64,000 nt of DNA, taken from NCBI RefSeq assembly GCF_018531425.1, contig NZ_JAHBOI010000005.1, positions 186,001-250,000 of the forward strand, written 5' to 3'. Each line of letters starts with the position of its first letter. The stretch's first letter is position 1. A program made the position numbers and the translations under genes. This stretch comes from Paenarthrobacter sp. DKR-5. Lineage in GTDB: Bacteria; Actinomycetota; Actinomycetes; Actinomycetales; Micrococcaceae. The notes beneath the pieces were generated by a model that searched no databases, was not told where the DNA came from, and was given only the letters and a program-made list of their open reading frames with translations. Positions 11,428 to 20,019 of the stretch are shown piece after piece.

Positions 11428-12244
11428 GCAGCGCCGCCGCGATGCCGATCATGGCGACCGCGGACGCGGCCAGCACTGCCAAATCGAGCAGGATGTGCGC
11501 GGGGGTGCCGATCAGCAGGCCCCGCAGCGCATCCACTTCGTAGCCCAGGGGGTTGGCCCGGTTCAAGGCCTGCAGCCAGTCCGGCATCAATCCGACCGGG
11601 TAGAGCGCGTTCGAGGCAAAGAACAGCGGCATGGTGATGGCCTGCCCGATGCCCATCAACCGTTCCCGGCTCAGGACCAGGCCCGCGATGGTGATCGAGA
11701 GGCAGCAGAAGAAGGCTGAACCGAGCACCACGAATCCGGCCGTGCCGAGCAGGAGCAGCGGGTTGGTCGTCAGCCTCACGCCCAGGAGGGCCGCGAGCAC
11801 GAGGACGACGACAGCCTGAACGAGCGCCCGCATGCCCGAGGCGAAGGCCTTGCCGGCGACGAGCGCGGCCCTCGGCGTCGGGGTGACCAGCAACCGGGCG
11901 AGGATGCCGGCGTCGCGGTCCCAGATGATCTGGATGCCGTAGAAGATCGCGACGAACAGGGCGGACTGGGCCAGGATCCCAGGGGTGAGGTAGTCGAGAT
12001 AGGGGACGTTTCCCGTCGGGATGGCCCGCAGCCGGGTGAAGGTTTCACCGAAGATGAGCAGCCAGAGGGCCGGCTGGATGGCCCGGATGAGCAGCTCGGT
12101 GCGGTCATGGGCCATTTTCTGCAGTTCGACCACGCACATGGTCAGGACCCGTGACATGAGGAGGCCGGCCAGCCCGGCCAGGCGGCGCGGCCACGCCGGG
12201 GACGCCCCTGCCTGCGGACGGAGGTCGGCGGGAACGCTTGTCAT
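11408..12244 (-). CDS. ABC-2 type transporter permease
   Basis: I choose the ATG at 12244, which overlaps the stop of the ATPase gene (ATGA) and gives 278 residues; a longer open frame upstream is only a shadow of the ATPase gene. About six hydrophobic segments are visible, with the ABC-2 pattern LWLLIFGETFTRLRAIPTG after helix 1 and NPLGYEVDALRGLLIG near the C-terminus. It forms the membrane half of an exporter, likely for a drug, lipid or polysaccharide, with the adjacent ATPase. Confidence 0.88.
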   Translation of the reverse strand: MTSVPADLRPQAGASPAWPRRLAGLAGLLMSRVLTMCVVELQKMAHDRTELLIRAIQPALWLLIFGETFTRLRAIPTGNVPYLDYLTPGILAQSALFVAIFYGIQIIWDRDAGILARLLVTPTPRAALVAGKAFASGMRALVQAVVVLVLAALLGVRLTTNPLLLLGTAGFVVLGSAFFCCLSITIAGLVLSRERLMGIGQAITMPLFFASNALYPVGLMPDWLQALNRANPLGYEVDALRGLLIGTPAHILLDLAVLAASAVAMIGIAAALLGRLAR

Positions 12245-13047
12245 GGTCTGCGCCCGCTGCCGAACCGGCCGTTCGGGCCGGGCGAGCCGAACGATCCGGG
12301 CGAGCCGTAGGACTCGCCCGCGACGGCCAGGAAGACGTCGTCGAGCGTGGCTTCGGGGCCGAGGGAGGCCTTGAGGTCGTGAGGTGTGCCCAGACCGTGC
12401 ACAAGACCGCGGTGCATCAGCGCGACCTCGTCGCAGTGCTGGTCCGCCTCGTCCATGTAGTGGGTGGTGACCAGCACCGTCATCCCGGTGCGGTCCTTGA
12501 CCTCCCCGATCCTCTCCCACACCGCCGCCCGGCCGCCGGGGTCCAGACCCACCGTGGGCTCGTCGAGGACAAGCAGGCGCGGGGCACTGACGAGCGCCTG
12601 CGCCAACTCCAGCCGCCGGATCATCCCGCCTGAAAGCGCGGCCGCGGTCTTCCCTGCCATGTCCAGCAGGCCGACGGACTCCAGCGCGTCGTCGACCGCA
12701 ACGCGCCGCTGGGCCCGCGGGACGTCGAAGAGCCTCGCGAACAGGGTCACGTTCTCCCGCACCGAGAGGTCCTTGTCGGCGGACGGCTGCTGCGGCACAT
12801 AGCCGATCAGCCGCCGTGCCTGCAGCTTGTTGCGGGCCACATCGACGCCGAAAACCTCGATCGTGCCAACCTTGGTCGCCAGCAGGGTGGTGATCATGCG
12901 GATGACGGTGGTCTTTCCTGCTCCGTTCGGGCCGAGCAGACCGAACACGGTGCCCGCGGCCACCTCCAGATCAACCCCGGCCACAGCCAAGGTCTGTCCG
13001 AAGCTGTAGCGGATCCCCCTGCATTTGACCGCCGGAGTCTGCTGCAT
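12241..13047 (-). CDS. ABC transporter ATP-binding protein (drug/daunorubicin-type exporter)
   Basis: The start at ATG 13047 (MQQTPAVKCRG) gives 268 residues; longer frames enter the divergent pyrE promoter. Walker A is GPNGAGKTT, the Q-loop region is GYVPQQPSADKDLSVREN, the signature is ALSGGMIRRLELAQAL, and Walker B is RLLVLDEPTVGLD with a downstream TTHYMDEAD switch. The order and the GLDPGGRAAVW segment fit the DrrA-like exporter ATPases. It energises the permease encoded just downstream. Confidence 0.9.
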   Translation of the reverse strand: MQQTPAVKCRGIRYSFGQTLAVAGVDLEVAAGTVFGLLGPNGAGKTTVIRMITTLLATKVGTIEVFGVDVARNKLQARRLIGYVPQQPSADKDLSVRENVTLFARLFDVPRAQRRVAVDDALESVGLLDMAGKTAAALSGGMIRRLELAQALVSAPRLLVLDEPTVGLDPGGRAAVWERIGEVKDRTGMTVLVTTHYMDEADQHCDEVALMHRGLVHGLGTPHDLKASLGPEATLDDVFLAVAGESYGSPGSFGSPGPNGRFGSGRRP

Positions 13048-13131
13048 GGTGCCAGCCTTTCCCCGCCGCCGACGTGGGGCAAGGGGCGAAGGTCCCCGCG
13101 CCAGCCGCACCGCAACGTTTGCGGGCGCCCC

Positions 13132-13137
13132 TAAGAT
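13132..13137 (+). promoter_or_regulatory. Leaderless-type -10 box of pyrE
   Basis: TAAGAT ends 7 nt before the ATG at 13145, so transcription would start at or next to the start codon. This supports that ATG over the in-frame ATG at 13136, which lies inside the -10 box. Confidence 0.6.
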
Positions 13138-13144
13138 GGAAGCC

Positions 13145-13720
13145 ATGACTTCTGCGCTTGCGTTGCCCGCCGCCCGTGCCCGGTTGCTGGATCTGATCAA
13201 GGAGCTCGCGGTGGTGCGCGGGAAGGTGACGCTTTCCAGCGGCGCCGAGGCCGATTACTACATCGACCTGCGCCGGATCACGCTGCACCACGAGGCGTCC
13301 CGGCTGGTGGGCCAGGTGATGCTGGCGTTGATCGACGACGCCGGGCTGGACGGCTTCGAAGCCGCCGGCGGACTGACGATGGGGGCGGACCCGGTCGGCA
13401 CCGCGGTGATGCACGCCGCCGGTGACGCCGGCCGGCCAATCGACTCGTTCGTGGTCCGCAAGGCACAGAAGTCCTACGGCATGGGCCGCCAGGTCGAAGG
13501 CCCCGAGGTCCGCGGACGCCGCGTCATCGCCCTGGAAGACACCTCCACCACCGGCGGCTCCGCCCTGACCGCGGTGGAGGCGCTGCGCAAGGCCGGCGCC
13601 GACGTCGTCGCCGTCGCCGTCATCGTGGACCGGAACACCGGGGCGAAGGAACGGATCGAGCAGGAAGCCGGCCTGCCGTACCTGTACGCCTTCGGCAAGG
13701 ACGAGCTCGGCCTCGACTGA
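13145..13720 (+). CDS. pyrE: Orotate phosphoribosyltransferase
   Basis: This 191-residue protein has the OPRT order: VTLSSGAEADYYIDLR near the N-terminus, GGLTMGADPVGTAV (PRPP-site region), FVVRKAQKSYGMGRQ, and the PRPP-binding VIALEDTSTTGGSAL. It attaches orotate to PRPP to make OMP in pyrimidine synthesis. Length and motifs match actinobacterial PyrE proteins. The gene stands alone, divergent from the ABC exporter, with a leaderless-type promoter. Confidence 0.93.
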   Translation: MTSALALPAARARLLDLIKELAVVRGKVTLSSGAEADYYIDLRRITLHHEASRLVGQVMLALIDDAGLDGFEAAGGLTMGADPVGTAVMHAAGDAGRPIDSFVVRKAQKSYGMGRQVEGPEVRGRRVIALEDTSTTGGSALTAVEALRKAGADVVAVAVIVDRNTGAKERIEQEAGLPYLYAFGKDELGLD

Positions 13721-13751
13721 GGCGGGTTCCGCCTGGGCGTCGGGTTCGCCG

Positions 13752-14549
13752 TCAGATCTGAGGGATCAGGTCCGCCACCGAGTTCAGGGTCTGGTTCGGC
13801 CGGAACGGGAACCGGCTGATGTGTTCCTGCTGCGTGATGCCGCTGAGCACCAGGACCGTGTGCAGGCCCGCTTCCATGCCGGCAATGATGTCGGTGTCCA
13901 TCCGGTCCCCGATCATGGCCGTGGTCTCCGAATGTGCCTCGATCTGGTTCATGGCGGAACGGAACATCATCGGGTTCGGCTTGCCGATCGTGTAGGGCTC
14001 CCGGTTTGTCGCCTTGCTGATCAGCGCGGCGATGGCGCCGGTGGCCGGCATCGGGCCTTCCTTGGACGGGCCGGTCGGGTCCGGGTTGGTGCTGATGAAC
14101 CGGGCGCCTTCGAGGATGAGCCGGATTGCCTTGGTGATGGCCTCGAACGAGTAGGTGCGCGTCTCTCCGAGGACCACGTAGTCCGGGTCCTGGTCGGTGA
14201 GGATGAAGCCGGACTCGTGCAACGCCGTCGTCAGTCCCGCCTCGCCGATCACGAACGCCCGGCCCCCGGGCATCTGGGCCTTGAGGAACTGGGCGGTGGC
14301 CAGCGCGGAGGTCCAGATGTTCTCCTCAGGCACTTCCAGCCCGGAGGACCGCAGACGGGCGGCCAGGTCCCGCGGGGTGAAGATGGAGTTGTTGGTGAGC
14401 ACCAGGAAACGCTTCGAGGTGTCCACCCAGCGCTGGATGAGCTCCGCGGCGCCGGTGATCGCGTGGTTCTCGTGCACCAGCACGCCGTCCATGTCGGTCA
14501 GCCAGCACTCAATGTCAGCCGGGGTCCGGGCACCCTCTACAGCCACCAT
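13752..14549 (-). CDS. HAD-IIA family hydrolase (NagD-like phosphatase)
   Basis: This 265-residue protein has motif I as DMDGVLVHEN (near residue 18), LVLTNNSIF as motif II, and a C-terminal GKPNPMMF...MIGDRMDTDI segment for motifs III/IV. The cap placement is that of HAD subclass IIA, whose members dephosphorylate sugar phosphates or nucleotides. The ATG follows GGAGGAGA, a strong ribosome-binding site. It is convergent with pyrE and divergent from the methyltransferase. The physiological substrate is unknown. Confidence 0.87.
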   Translation of the reverse strand: MVAVEGARTPADIECWLTDMDGVLVHENHAITGAAELIQRWVDTSKRFLVLTNNSIFTPRDLAARLRSSGLEVPEENIWTSALATAQFLKAQMPGGRAFVIGEAGLTTALHESGFILTDQDPDYVVLGETRTYSFEAITKAIRLILEGARFISTNPDPTGPSKEGPMPATGAIAALISKATNREPYTIGKPNPMMFRSAMNQIEAHSETTAMIGDRMDTDIIAGMEAGLHTVLVLSGITQQEHISRFPFRPNQTLNSVADLIPQI

Positions 14550-14638
14550 GTTCTCCTCCGCTCAGCTGTCGTTTGCTGGCCCCAGTCTGCCATCTCCGGC
14601 GACGGGTTACAGTGTCGGCCGTTACAGGACCCCCGCCC

Positions 14639-14691
14639 AACGGCCAGTTGCGGCGGCCTCGACCCGCCGGAGGCCGCCGCAACTGGCCGTT
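14639..14691. repeat. Perfect 22-bp inverted repeat, AACGGCCAGTTG family (copy A)
   Basis: Bases 14639-14660 pair perfectly with 14670-14691 around a 9-nt loop. The same arm core recurs at 52041-52097 and 53142-53182. It lies between the divergent HAD and TrmH genes, so it is not a simple terminator for either. Confidence 0.8.
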
Positions 14692-14769
14692 CGGCGGAAG
14701 GGGGCGACGGCGCCGCCCGGCGGAAGGGGGCGACGGCGCCGCCCGGCGGAAGGGGGCGACGGCGCCGCT
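14692..14769 (+). repeat. Three tandem 26-bp repeats
   Basis: The unit CGGCGGAAGGGGGCGACGGC plus GCCGCC occurs at 14692-14717, 14718-14743 and 14744-14769. Copies differ only at the last base of the third (C to T). The array directly abuts inverted-repeat copy A and ends in the promoter of the TrmH gene. Confidence 0.9.
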
Positions 14770-14774
14770 AGGCT
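14769..14774 (+). promoter_or_regulatory. Leaderless-type -10 box of the TrmH-family gene
   Basis: TAGGCT lies 6 nt before the GTG start at 14781. Its first T is the single base by which the third 26-bp repeat differs from the others. Confidence 0.55.
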
Positions 14775-14780
14775 TGGGGC

Positions 14781-15440
14781 GTGAAGAACGAGCCCGCCCC
14801 TGCCGCCGATGCCGCCCCCGATCCCGCCCCGGGCGTTGGCGTCGGTCCGTGGGAAGGCCCGCTTCCGGATGGGCCGCAGTGGGATCCGGAACTCCTGGCG
14901 CACGGGGACACACGCAACGTGGTGGACGAATACCGGTACTGGCGGCACGACGCGATCGTCGCCGACCTTGATGCGAAGCGGCATTCGTTCCACGTGGCGA
15001 TCGAGAACTGGCAGCACGACCTGAATATCGGTTCCGTGGTGCGGACAGCCAACGCTTTCATGGCCAAGGAAGTCCACATCATCGGCCGTCGGCGCTGGAA
15101 CCGGCGCGGGGCCATGGTCACCGACAAGTACCAGCATGTGCGCCACCACCCGAGCGTGGAAGAGTTCGTCGCCTGGGCCCGGGGCGAAGGCCTGACCGTG
15201 ATCGGGATCGACAACTTCCCCGATTCCGTGCCGCTGGAAACCTACGACCTGCCGGAGAACTGCGTGCTGGTCTTCGGGCAGGAGGGGCCGGGGTTGACCC
15301 CGGAGGTGCACGGCGCCGCCGAGGCCACGCTGTCCATCGCCCAGTTCGGGTCCACCCGATCCATCAATGCGTCCGCCGCGGCGGCGATCGCGATGCACGC
15401 CTGGGTGCGCCGGCACGTGTTCGGGCAGAAAGTTTCCTGA
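14781..15440 (+). CDS. TrmH/SpoU family RNA methyltransferase
   Basis: This 219-residue SPOUT methyltransferase has a short Pro/Ala-rich N-terminal tail. It carries the three family motifs: NIGSVVRTANAF (motif 1), VLVFGQEGPGLTPEV (motif 2) and STRSINASAAAAIAMHAW (motif 3). It should 2'-O-methylate a tRNA or rRNA ribose using S-adenosylmethionine; the target position cannot be read. The GTG start has no good Shine-Dalgarno sequence but lies 6 nt after TAGGCT, so the mRNA is probably leaderless. Confidence 0.88.
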   Translation: MKNEPAPAADAAPDPAPGVGVGPWEGPLPDGPQWDPELLAHGDTRNVVDEYRYWRHDAIVADLDAKRHSFHVAIENWQHDLNIGSVVRTANAFMAKEVHIIGRRRWNRRGAMVTDKYQHVRHHPSVEEFVAWARGEGLTVIGIDNFPDSVPLETYDLPENCVLVFGQEGPGLTPEVHGAAEATLSIAQFGSTRSINASAAAAIAMHAWVRRHVFGQKVS

Positions 15441-15525
15441 GGCATCTATAGTCAGATCGGCCTTGGGGCGTTTAGGCTCTGGCGTGTGTGGGCGCAAAGG
15501 GCGCCCGCCTAGGGGAAGTCATCTG

Positions 15526-17502
15526 ATGAAGGTCTCAACTTCGCATTCCCGGCGCTTCACGCGCCTGCTGGCGTTTGGCGCATCCCTTGCCTGCGCCGTC
15601 GGCCTGACGGCCACCGCAGCCGTCGCAGCCCCGCCGTCACCGCCGCCGTCGAACAACTATCCCGGTTCGGTTCCCCCATGGGCAGGCTCGCGGACCAAGA
15701 CCGGTACGCCGCTGAGCAACACCACTGTCGAGGGCGAGATCTACCTGAAGCTGCCTGACGCCGGTGCCGCCCAGGCGTTCGCCACCGCCGTCTCGACGCC
15801 GGGCAGCCCGGACTACCAGAACTATCTCTCCCCGGAGGAGTGGATCGGCAAGTACGGACCTGCGAAGGCGGACGTGGCCGCGCTGGTCGACTATCTCAAG
15901 GCGCAGGGCATGGTGGTGACTTCCGTTCCCGCCAGCGGCCTCTACGTGGTCTTCCGCGGCACGGTCTCGCAGATCAACGCCGCCTTCAGCACCACGGAGC
16001 AGACCTACTCCTTCCACGGCACGAACCTGATCGGACCGGCGACGGCGCCGTCCCTGCCGGCGGACCTGGCCGCCCGGGTCTCCGGCATCTCCATCGACCA
16101 GGGCCGGCTGCTCACCCGTCCGTCCCTTGCCTCGGCCGACGGCGAGGCGGGCCAGACGCAGCCCACCGGCAAGCCCGTGAGCGCTCCGCCGGTGGCCGCA
16201 CCCTGCTCCGCTTACTGGGGCCAGCACCAGGCGACGGTCCCGGAGGCCTACGGGAAGACAAGCTTCGGCACGGCCATCTGCGGCTACACCCCGTCCCAGC
16301 TGCAGGGCGCCTACGGTGTCACCAGCCCGTCGACGGCGGGCGCCGGCCAGACGGTCGCCATCATCGATGCCTACGCATCCCCGAGCATTGAGTCCGACGC
16401 GAACACCTACTCTCAGAACAACGGCGTGCCGGAGTTCAAGGCCGGGCAGTACCAGCAGATTGTCCCGGACTCCCGGATGTTCATGGACCAGGCGATCTGC
16501 GGCGAGCCCAGCGGCTGGCAGGGGGAGCAGACGCTCGACGTCGAAGCCGTCCACGGACTGGCGCCGGCTGCCAACATCCTCTACGTCGGAGCCAACAACT
16601 GCGGCGCCGGCATCGACGTGGCCATGTCCACGATCCTGGACCAGAAGCTAAGCACGATTGTCAGCAACAGCTACGGCTACGTGGGCGAGGCCGTCTCGCC
16701 GAACGCGCTGATGGGCATGCAGAACCTGCACGTGCAGGCGGCCGGCGAAGGCGTGGGTCTGTACTTCTCGAGCGGTGACTACGGCGACGAGAAGGCCTCG
16801 CTGGGCTACACGTCCCCTGACTTCCCGGCCAGCTCCCCGTTCGTCACCGCCGTCGGCGGCACCAGCCTGGCGGTCGGCAAGGACAACAACTACCTCTTCG
16901 AGACCGGCTGGGGCACCACCCGGGACCAGATCGTGCAGAACGCCGACGGCAGCCTCGGCTACGCGGCCGCCCTGCCCGGGGCGTTCCGCTTCGGCGCCGG
17001 CGGCGGCACCAGCGCCGTCTTCGACCAGCCCGCGTACCAGCAGGGCGCCGTCCCGTCCGCGCTCGCCAACGGCCACCGCGTCTCCCCGGACGTGGCCTCG
17101 CTCGCGGATCCGTACACCGGGTACCAGGTGGGCATCAGCCCGATCACCAACGACAAGGTGGTCAAGACGGGCTCCTACGAGACGACCCGCTACGGCGGCA
17201 CCTCGCTGGCCTGCCCGCTGACAGCGGCACAAATGGCGATCGCCCAGTCCGCAACGGGCCACACGGTCGGCTTCGCGAACCCGGCCATCTACCAGGCGGC
17301 CCAGTCGGCAGGTTCCGGCGTGCGGGACGTGGCGCCGCAGCCCAGCCCGCAGGCCCTCGTGTTCTCGAGTTCAGTCAGCGGCGCGAGCTACCTGGTCGGC
17401 ACCGACCAGGACACCTCGCTGACCACGGCTCCGGGCTATGACGACGTGACAGGCCTGGGCAGCATGACGGTCCGGTTCGCCACTGCCGTCGCGGGCGGCT
17501 AA
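15526..17502 (+). CDS. Secreted S53 family serine peptidase (sedolisin/kumamolisin type)
   Basis: The start at ATG 15526 follows AGGGGAAG (15511-15518) and yields 658 residues with a signal peptide (Arg-rich start, hydrophobic core, cleavage near AVAAPP). An S53 prodomain follows (YQNYLSPEEWIGKYGP). The catalytic set is Glu334 and Asp338 (EQTLD), oxyanion Asp418 (SSGDYG) and Ser560 (GGTSLACP). A C-terminal DDVTGLGSM segment fits the calcium site. It is an extracellular, autoprocessed, usually acid-active endopeptidase. A strong terminator follows. Confidence 0.93.
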   Translation: MKVSTSHSRRFTRLLAFGASLACAVGLTATAAVAAPPSPPPSNNYPGSVPPWAGSRTKTGTPLSNTTVEGEIYLKLPDAGAAQAFATAVSTPGSPDYQNYLSPEEWIGKYGPAKADVAALVDYLKAQGMVVTSVPASGLYVVFRGTVSQINAAFSTTEQTYSFHGTNLIGPATAPSLPADLAARVSGISIDQGRLLTRPSLASADGEAGQTQPTGKPVSAPPVAAPCSAYWGQHQATVPEAYGKTSFGTAICGYTPSQLQGAYGVTSPSTAGAGQTVAIIDAYASPSIESDANTYSQNNGVPEFKAGQYQQIVPDSRMFMDQAICGEPSGWQGEQTLDVEAVHGLAPAANILYVGANNCGAGIDVAMSTILDQKLSTIVSNSYGYVGEAVSPNALMGMQNLHVQAAGEGVGLYFSSGDYGDEKASLGYTSPDFPASSPFVTAVGGTSLAVGKDNNYLFETGWGTTRDQIVQNADGSLGYAAALPGAFRFGAGGGTSAVFDQPAYQQGAVPSALANGHRVSPDVASLADPYTGYQVGISPITNDKVVKTGSYETTRYGGTSLACPLTAAQMAIAQSATGHTVGFANPAIYQAAQSAGSGVRDVAPQPSPQALVFSSSVSGASYLVGTDQDTSLTTAPGYDDVTGLGSMTVRFATAVAGG

Positions 17503-17555
17503 GCGCCAGGCCGGGCGTCAGCCGGCGGCACCGCCGCGGCAGAGCCACAGCAGCC

Positions 17556-17596
17556 GTGAAGCCGGGTCCGGGAACATTTCCCGGGCCCGGCTTCAC
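17556..17596 (+). terminator. Intrinsic-type terminator hairpin after the S53 peptidase
   Basis: A 19-bp stem (17556-17574 with 17578-17596, one G-T wobble) closes a 3-nt loop. Only a short T content follows (GTATTC). Confidence 0.75.
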
Positions 17597-17622
17597 GTAT
17601 TCGGTGGAAAGGCGCTCGTGGC

Positions 17623-17628
17623 TAGGAT
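17623..17628 (+). promoter_or_regulatory. Putative -10 of the fba promoter
   Basis: TAGGAT lies 17 bp after a weak TTCGGT (17600-17605). It sits within a 7-bp inverted repeat (CGTGGCT/AGCCACG). Confidence 0.4.
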
Positions 17629-17672
17629 GTAAGGAGCCACGTAGCTACCACTGCTTTCGATGAGGAGCCAGC

Positions 17673-18692
<1,020 letters not shown>

Positions 18693-18704
18693 GAGGCACC
18701 CCTG

Positions 18705-19130
18705 ATGTCCGACGAATTCAGGCCGCGCAACCTGCTGGGCCCGGAGCCGACTCTCCTGCCGGACGAGCCGGAGGTCTACCGTGGGCTCGCGACGGGCCAC
18801 GAGGCCGTGGACCTGGCCGCGCAGCACCCGACGTCCTCGCTCCTGTGGGCCATCCTGGCCGACGAGGCGTTCGCCGAGGGCCGGACCATCGAGTCCTACG
18901 CCTACGCGCGCACCGGATACCACCGGGGCCTGGACGCGCTGCGCCGCAACGGCTGGCGCGGGGCGGGTCCGGTGCCGTACTCGCATGAACCGAACCAGGG
19001 CTTCCTGCGGGCGCTGTACGCGCTGGGCCGCGCTGCGGCTGCCATCGGTGAAACCGACGAAGCGGCTCGTGTGGAGGAGTTCCTGCGGGAATCCGATCCC
19101 GCCGCGAAGGCGGAAATCGAGAAGAGCTAG
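18705..19130 (+). CDS. DUF3151 family protein
   Basis: This 141-residue soluble protein has LLGPEPTLLPDEPEV at its start, then WAILADEAFAEGRTIESYAYARTGYHRGLDALRRNGW, which is split here by recognition of the conserved AYARTGYHRGLD core. These match the actinobacterial DUF3151 family, whose function is unknown. It lies directly behind fba, with AGGAGG (18691-18696) as ribosome-binding site. The same family lies near fba and purA in mycobacteria (from memory), suggesting a metabolic link. Confidence 0.8.
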   Translation: MSDEFRPRNLLGPEPTLLPDEPEVYRGLATGHEAVDLAAQHPTSSLLWAILADEAFAEGRTIESYAYARTGYHRGLDALRRNGWRGAGPVPYSHEPNQGFLRALYALGRAAAAIGETDEAARVEEFLRESDPAAKAEIEKS

Positions 19131-19144
19131 CGGGGGTTTCCCCG

Positions 19145-19188
19145 ACGCAGCGTGCCCCCGGTCCTCGGACCGGGGGCACGTTGCGTTT
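19145..19188 (+). terminator. Intrinsic terminator after fba-DUF3151
   Basis: A roughly 20-bp stem (19145-19164 with 19167-19186, one wobble) is followed by TTT. It also faces the convergent gene ending at 19205. Confidence 0.8.
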
Positions 19189-19204
19189 ATGGCGCTGGCC
19201 CGGT

Positions 19205-19834
19205 TCAGTGCCGGATCGTGGTGACGAGGGTGGCGATGGACGGCGCCGGGGGAGCTGAGCCGAAGCCAAATGTCACAGGGGGCAGGACGGGCCGCAGGCC
19301 GCCCAGCTCCTCCCCGTCCCAGGACGCGCACAGCCCGGTGAGGCGGCGCAGGTCGGTGACGCCGTAGAACTCGCGGCGCCCCCCGCCTGCCGAGCCCGCC
19401 GTGCGCAGCCGCGCCAGCCTGGCCAAGGGATCGAGCGCCCCCAGCCACAGCGGGCTGGTTCCGAGGCGCCGCGGCACGGCGCGCAGCAGATGGCCCAAAG
19501 GCGCGCGGGCCCCGATGCCAGCGGAGAGGGAAAGCGGGCCGGCGGTGACCGTGAGTTCCCGCGGTGACAGGTCCGCGCGCACCGGGGCGATGAGCACCTC
19601 ATCGAAGGTGTAGGTCGCGCGCACGTAGGCGGCGACGTCGTCGTTCGGGGCAAGCAGGACCCGACGGCCGTCCGGGTGCTGAACCATCACATCCGTGAAT
19701 CCGCCCAGCGGCGAGGACTGCCAGTGCCCGACGACGATCCGGATACCGGCACCGGTGCCCATGCCGGCGATGTAGCCGCGGAACCGGTCCGGCGGCGGAT
19801 TGTGCTGTGCTGGCCTGCGTTGCGGGAGGATCAT
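19205..19834 (-). CDS. Conserved hypothetical actinobacterial protein (near purA)
   Basis: This 209-residue soluble protein has no recognised motif. Visible are GHWQSSPLGGFTDVMVQHPDG near the start, LLAPNDDVAAYVRATYTFDEV, and REFYGVTDLRRLTG towards the end. A protein of similar size and neighbourhood (between purA and DUF3151/fba) occurs in mycobacteria by memory. The ATG at 19834 is supported by TAGATT six nt upstream, implying a leaderless transcript; a later in-frame ATG at 19762 is less likely. Function is unknown. Confidence 0.75.
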   Translation of the reverse strand: MILPQRRPAQHNPPPDRFRGYIAGMGTGAGIRIVVGHWQSSPLGGFTDVMVQHPDGRRVLLAPNDDVAAYVRATYTFDEVLIAPVRADLSPRELTVTAGPLSLSAGIGARAPLGHLLRAVPRRLGTSPLWLGALDPLARLARLRTAGSAGGGRREFYGVTDLRRLTGLCASWDGEELGGLRPVLPPVTFGFGSAPPAPSIATLVTTIRH

Positions 19835-19840
19835 GCGGCC

Positions 19841-19846
19841 AATCTA
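19841..19846 (-). promoter_or_regulatory. Leaderless-type -10 box for the gene starting at 19834
   Basis: On the minus strand TAGATT is followed after 6 nt by the ATG. Confidence 0.55.
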
Positions 19847-19892
19847 CCCGGGGCTCCGCGCCCGGAAAGTCGCGCCGCTGTGCCCGCTCGGG

Positions 19893-19898
19893 TAATCT
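19893..19898 (+). promoter_or_regulatory. Putative -10 box of the purA transcript
   Basis: TAATCT would start an RNA near 19905, leaving a leader of about 115 nt before purA. No convincing -35 is seen. Confidence 0.4.
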
Positions 19899-19910
19899 TG
19901 GCTGGTAAGA

Positions 19911-19958
19911 GCCCCTTCGCGCGATGAGCTTCTTACGCTGTGCACGAGGGGCGTTTTT
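19911..19958 (+). terminator. Terminator-like hairpin in the purA leader (possible attenuator)
   Basis: GCCCCT (19911-19916) can pair with AGGGGC (19947-19952), with extra pairs possible inside. G and five Ts follow. It lies downstream of the putative -10 and upstream of purA, so it could end transcription early. Confidence 0.5.
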
Positions 19959-20019
19959 GTGTCCGGCAGCCGCTGGACAGCCGGTGAACGCCGGTCACAT
20001 GAGCAAGGGGGAGGATCCC

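Noticed and set aside
14692-14769. Triple 26-bp repeat as a CRISPR array
   Set aside because: The units are directly contiguous with no spacers, so it is a plain tandem repeat.
19924-20019. In-frame N-terminal extension of purA
   Set aside because: The extension covers the leader hairpin and has no synthetase similarity; the GGGGGAGGA site and the motif [11 protein letters not shown] fix the start at 20020.
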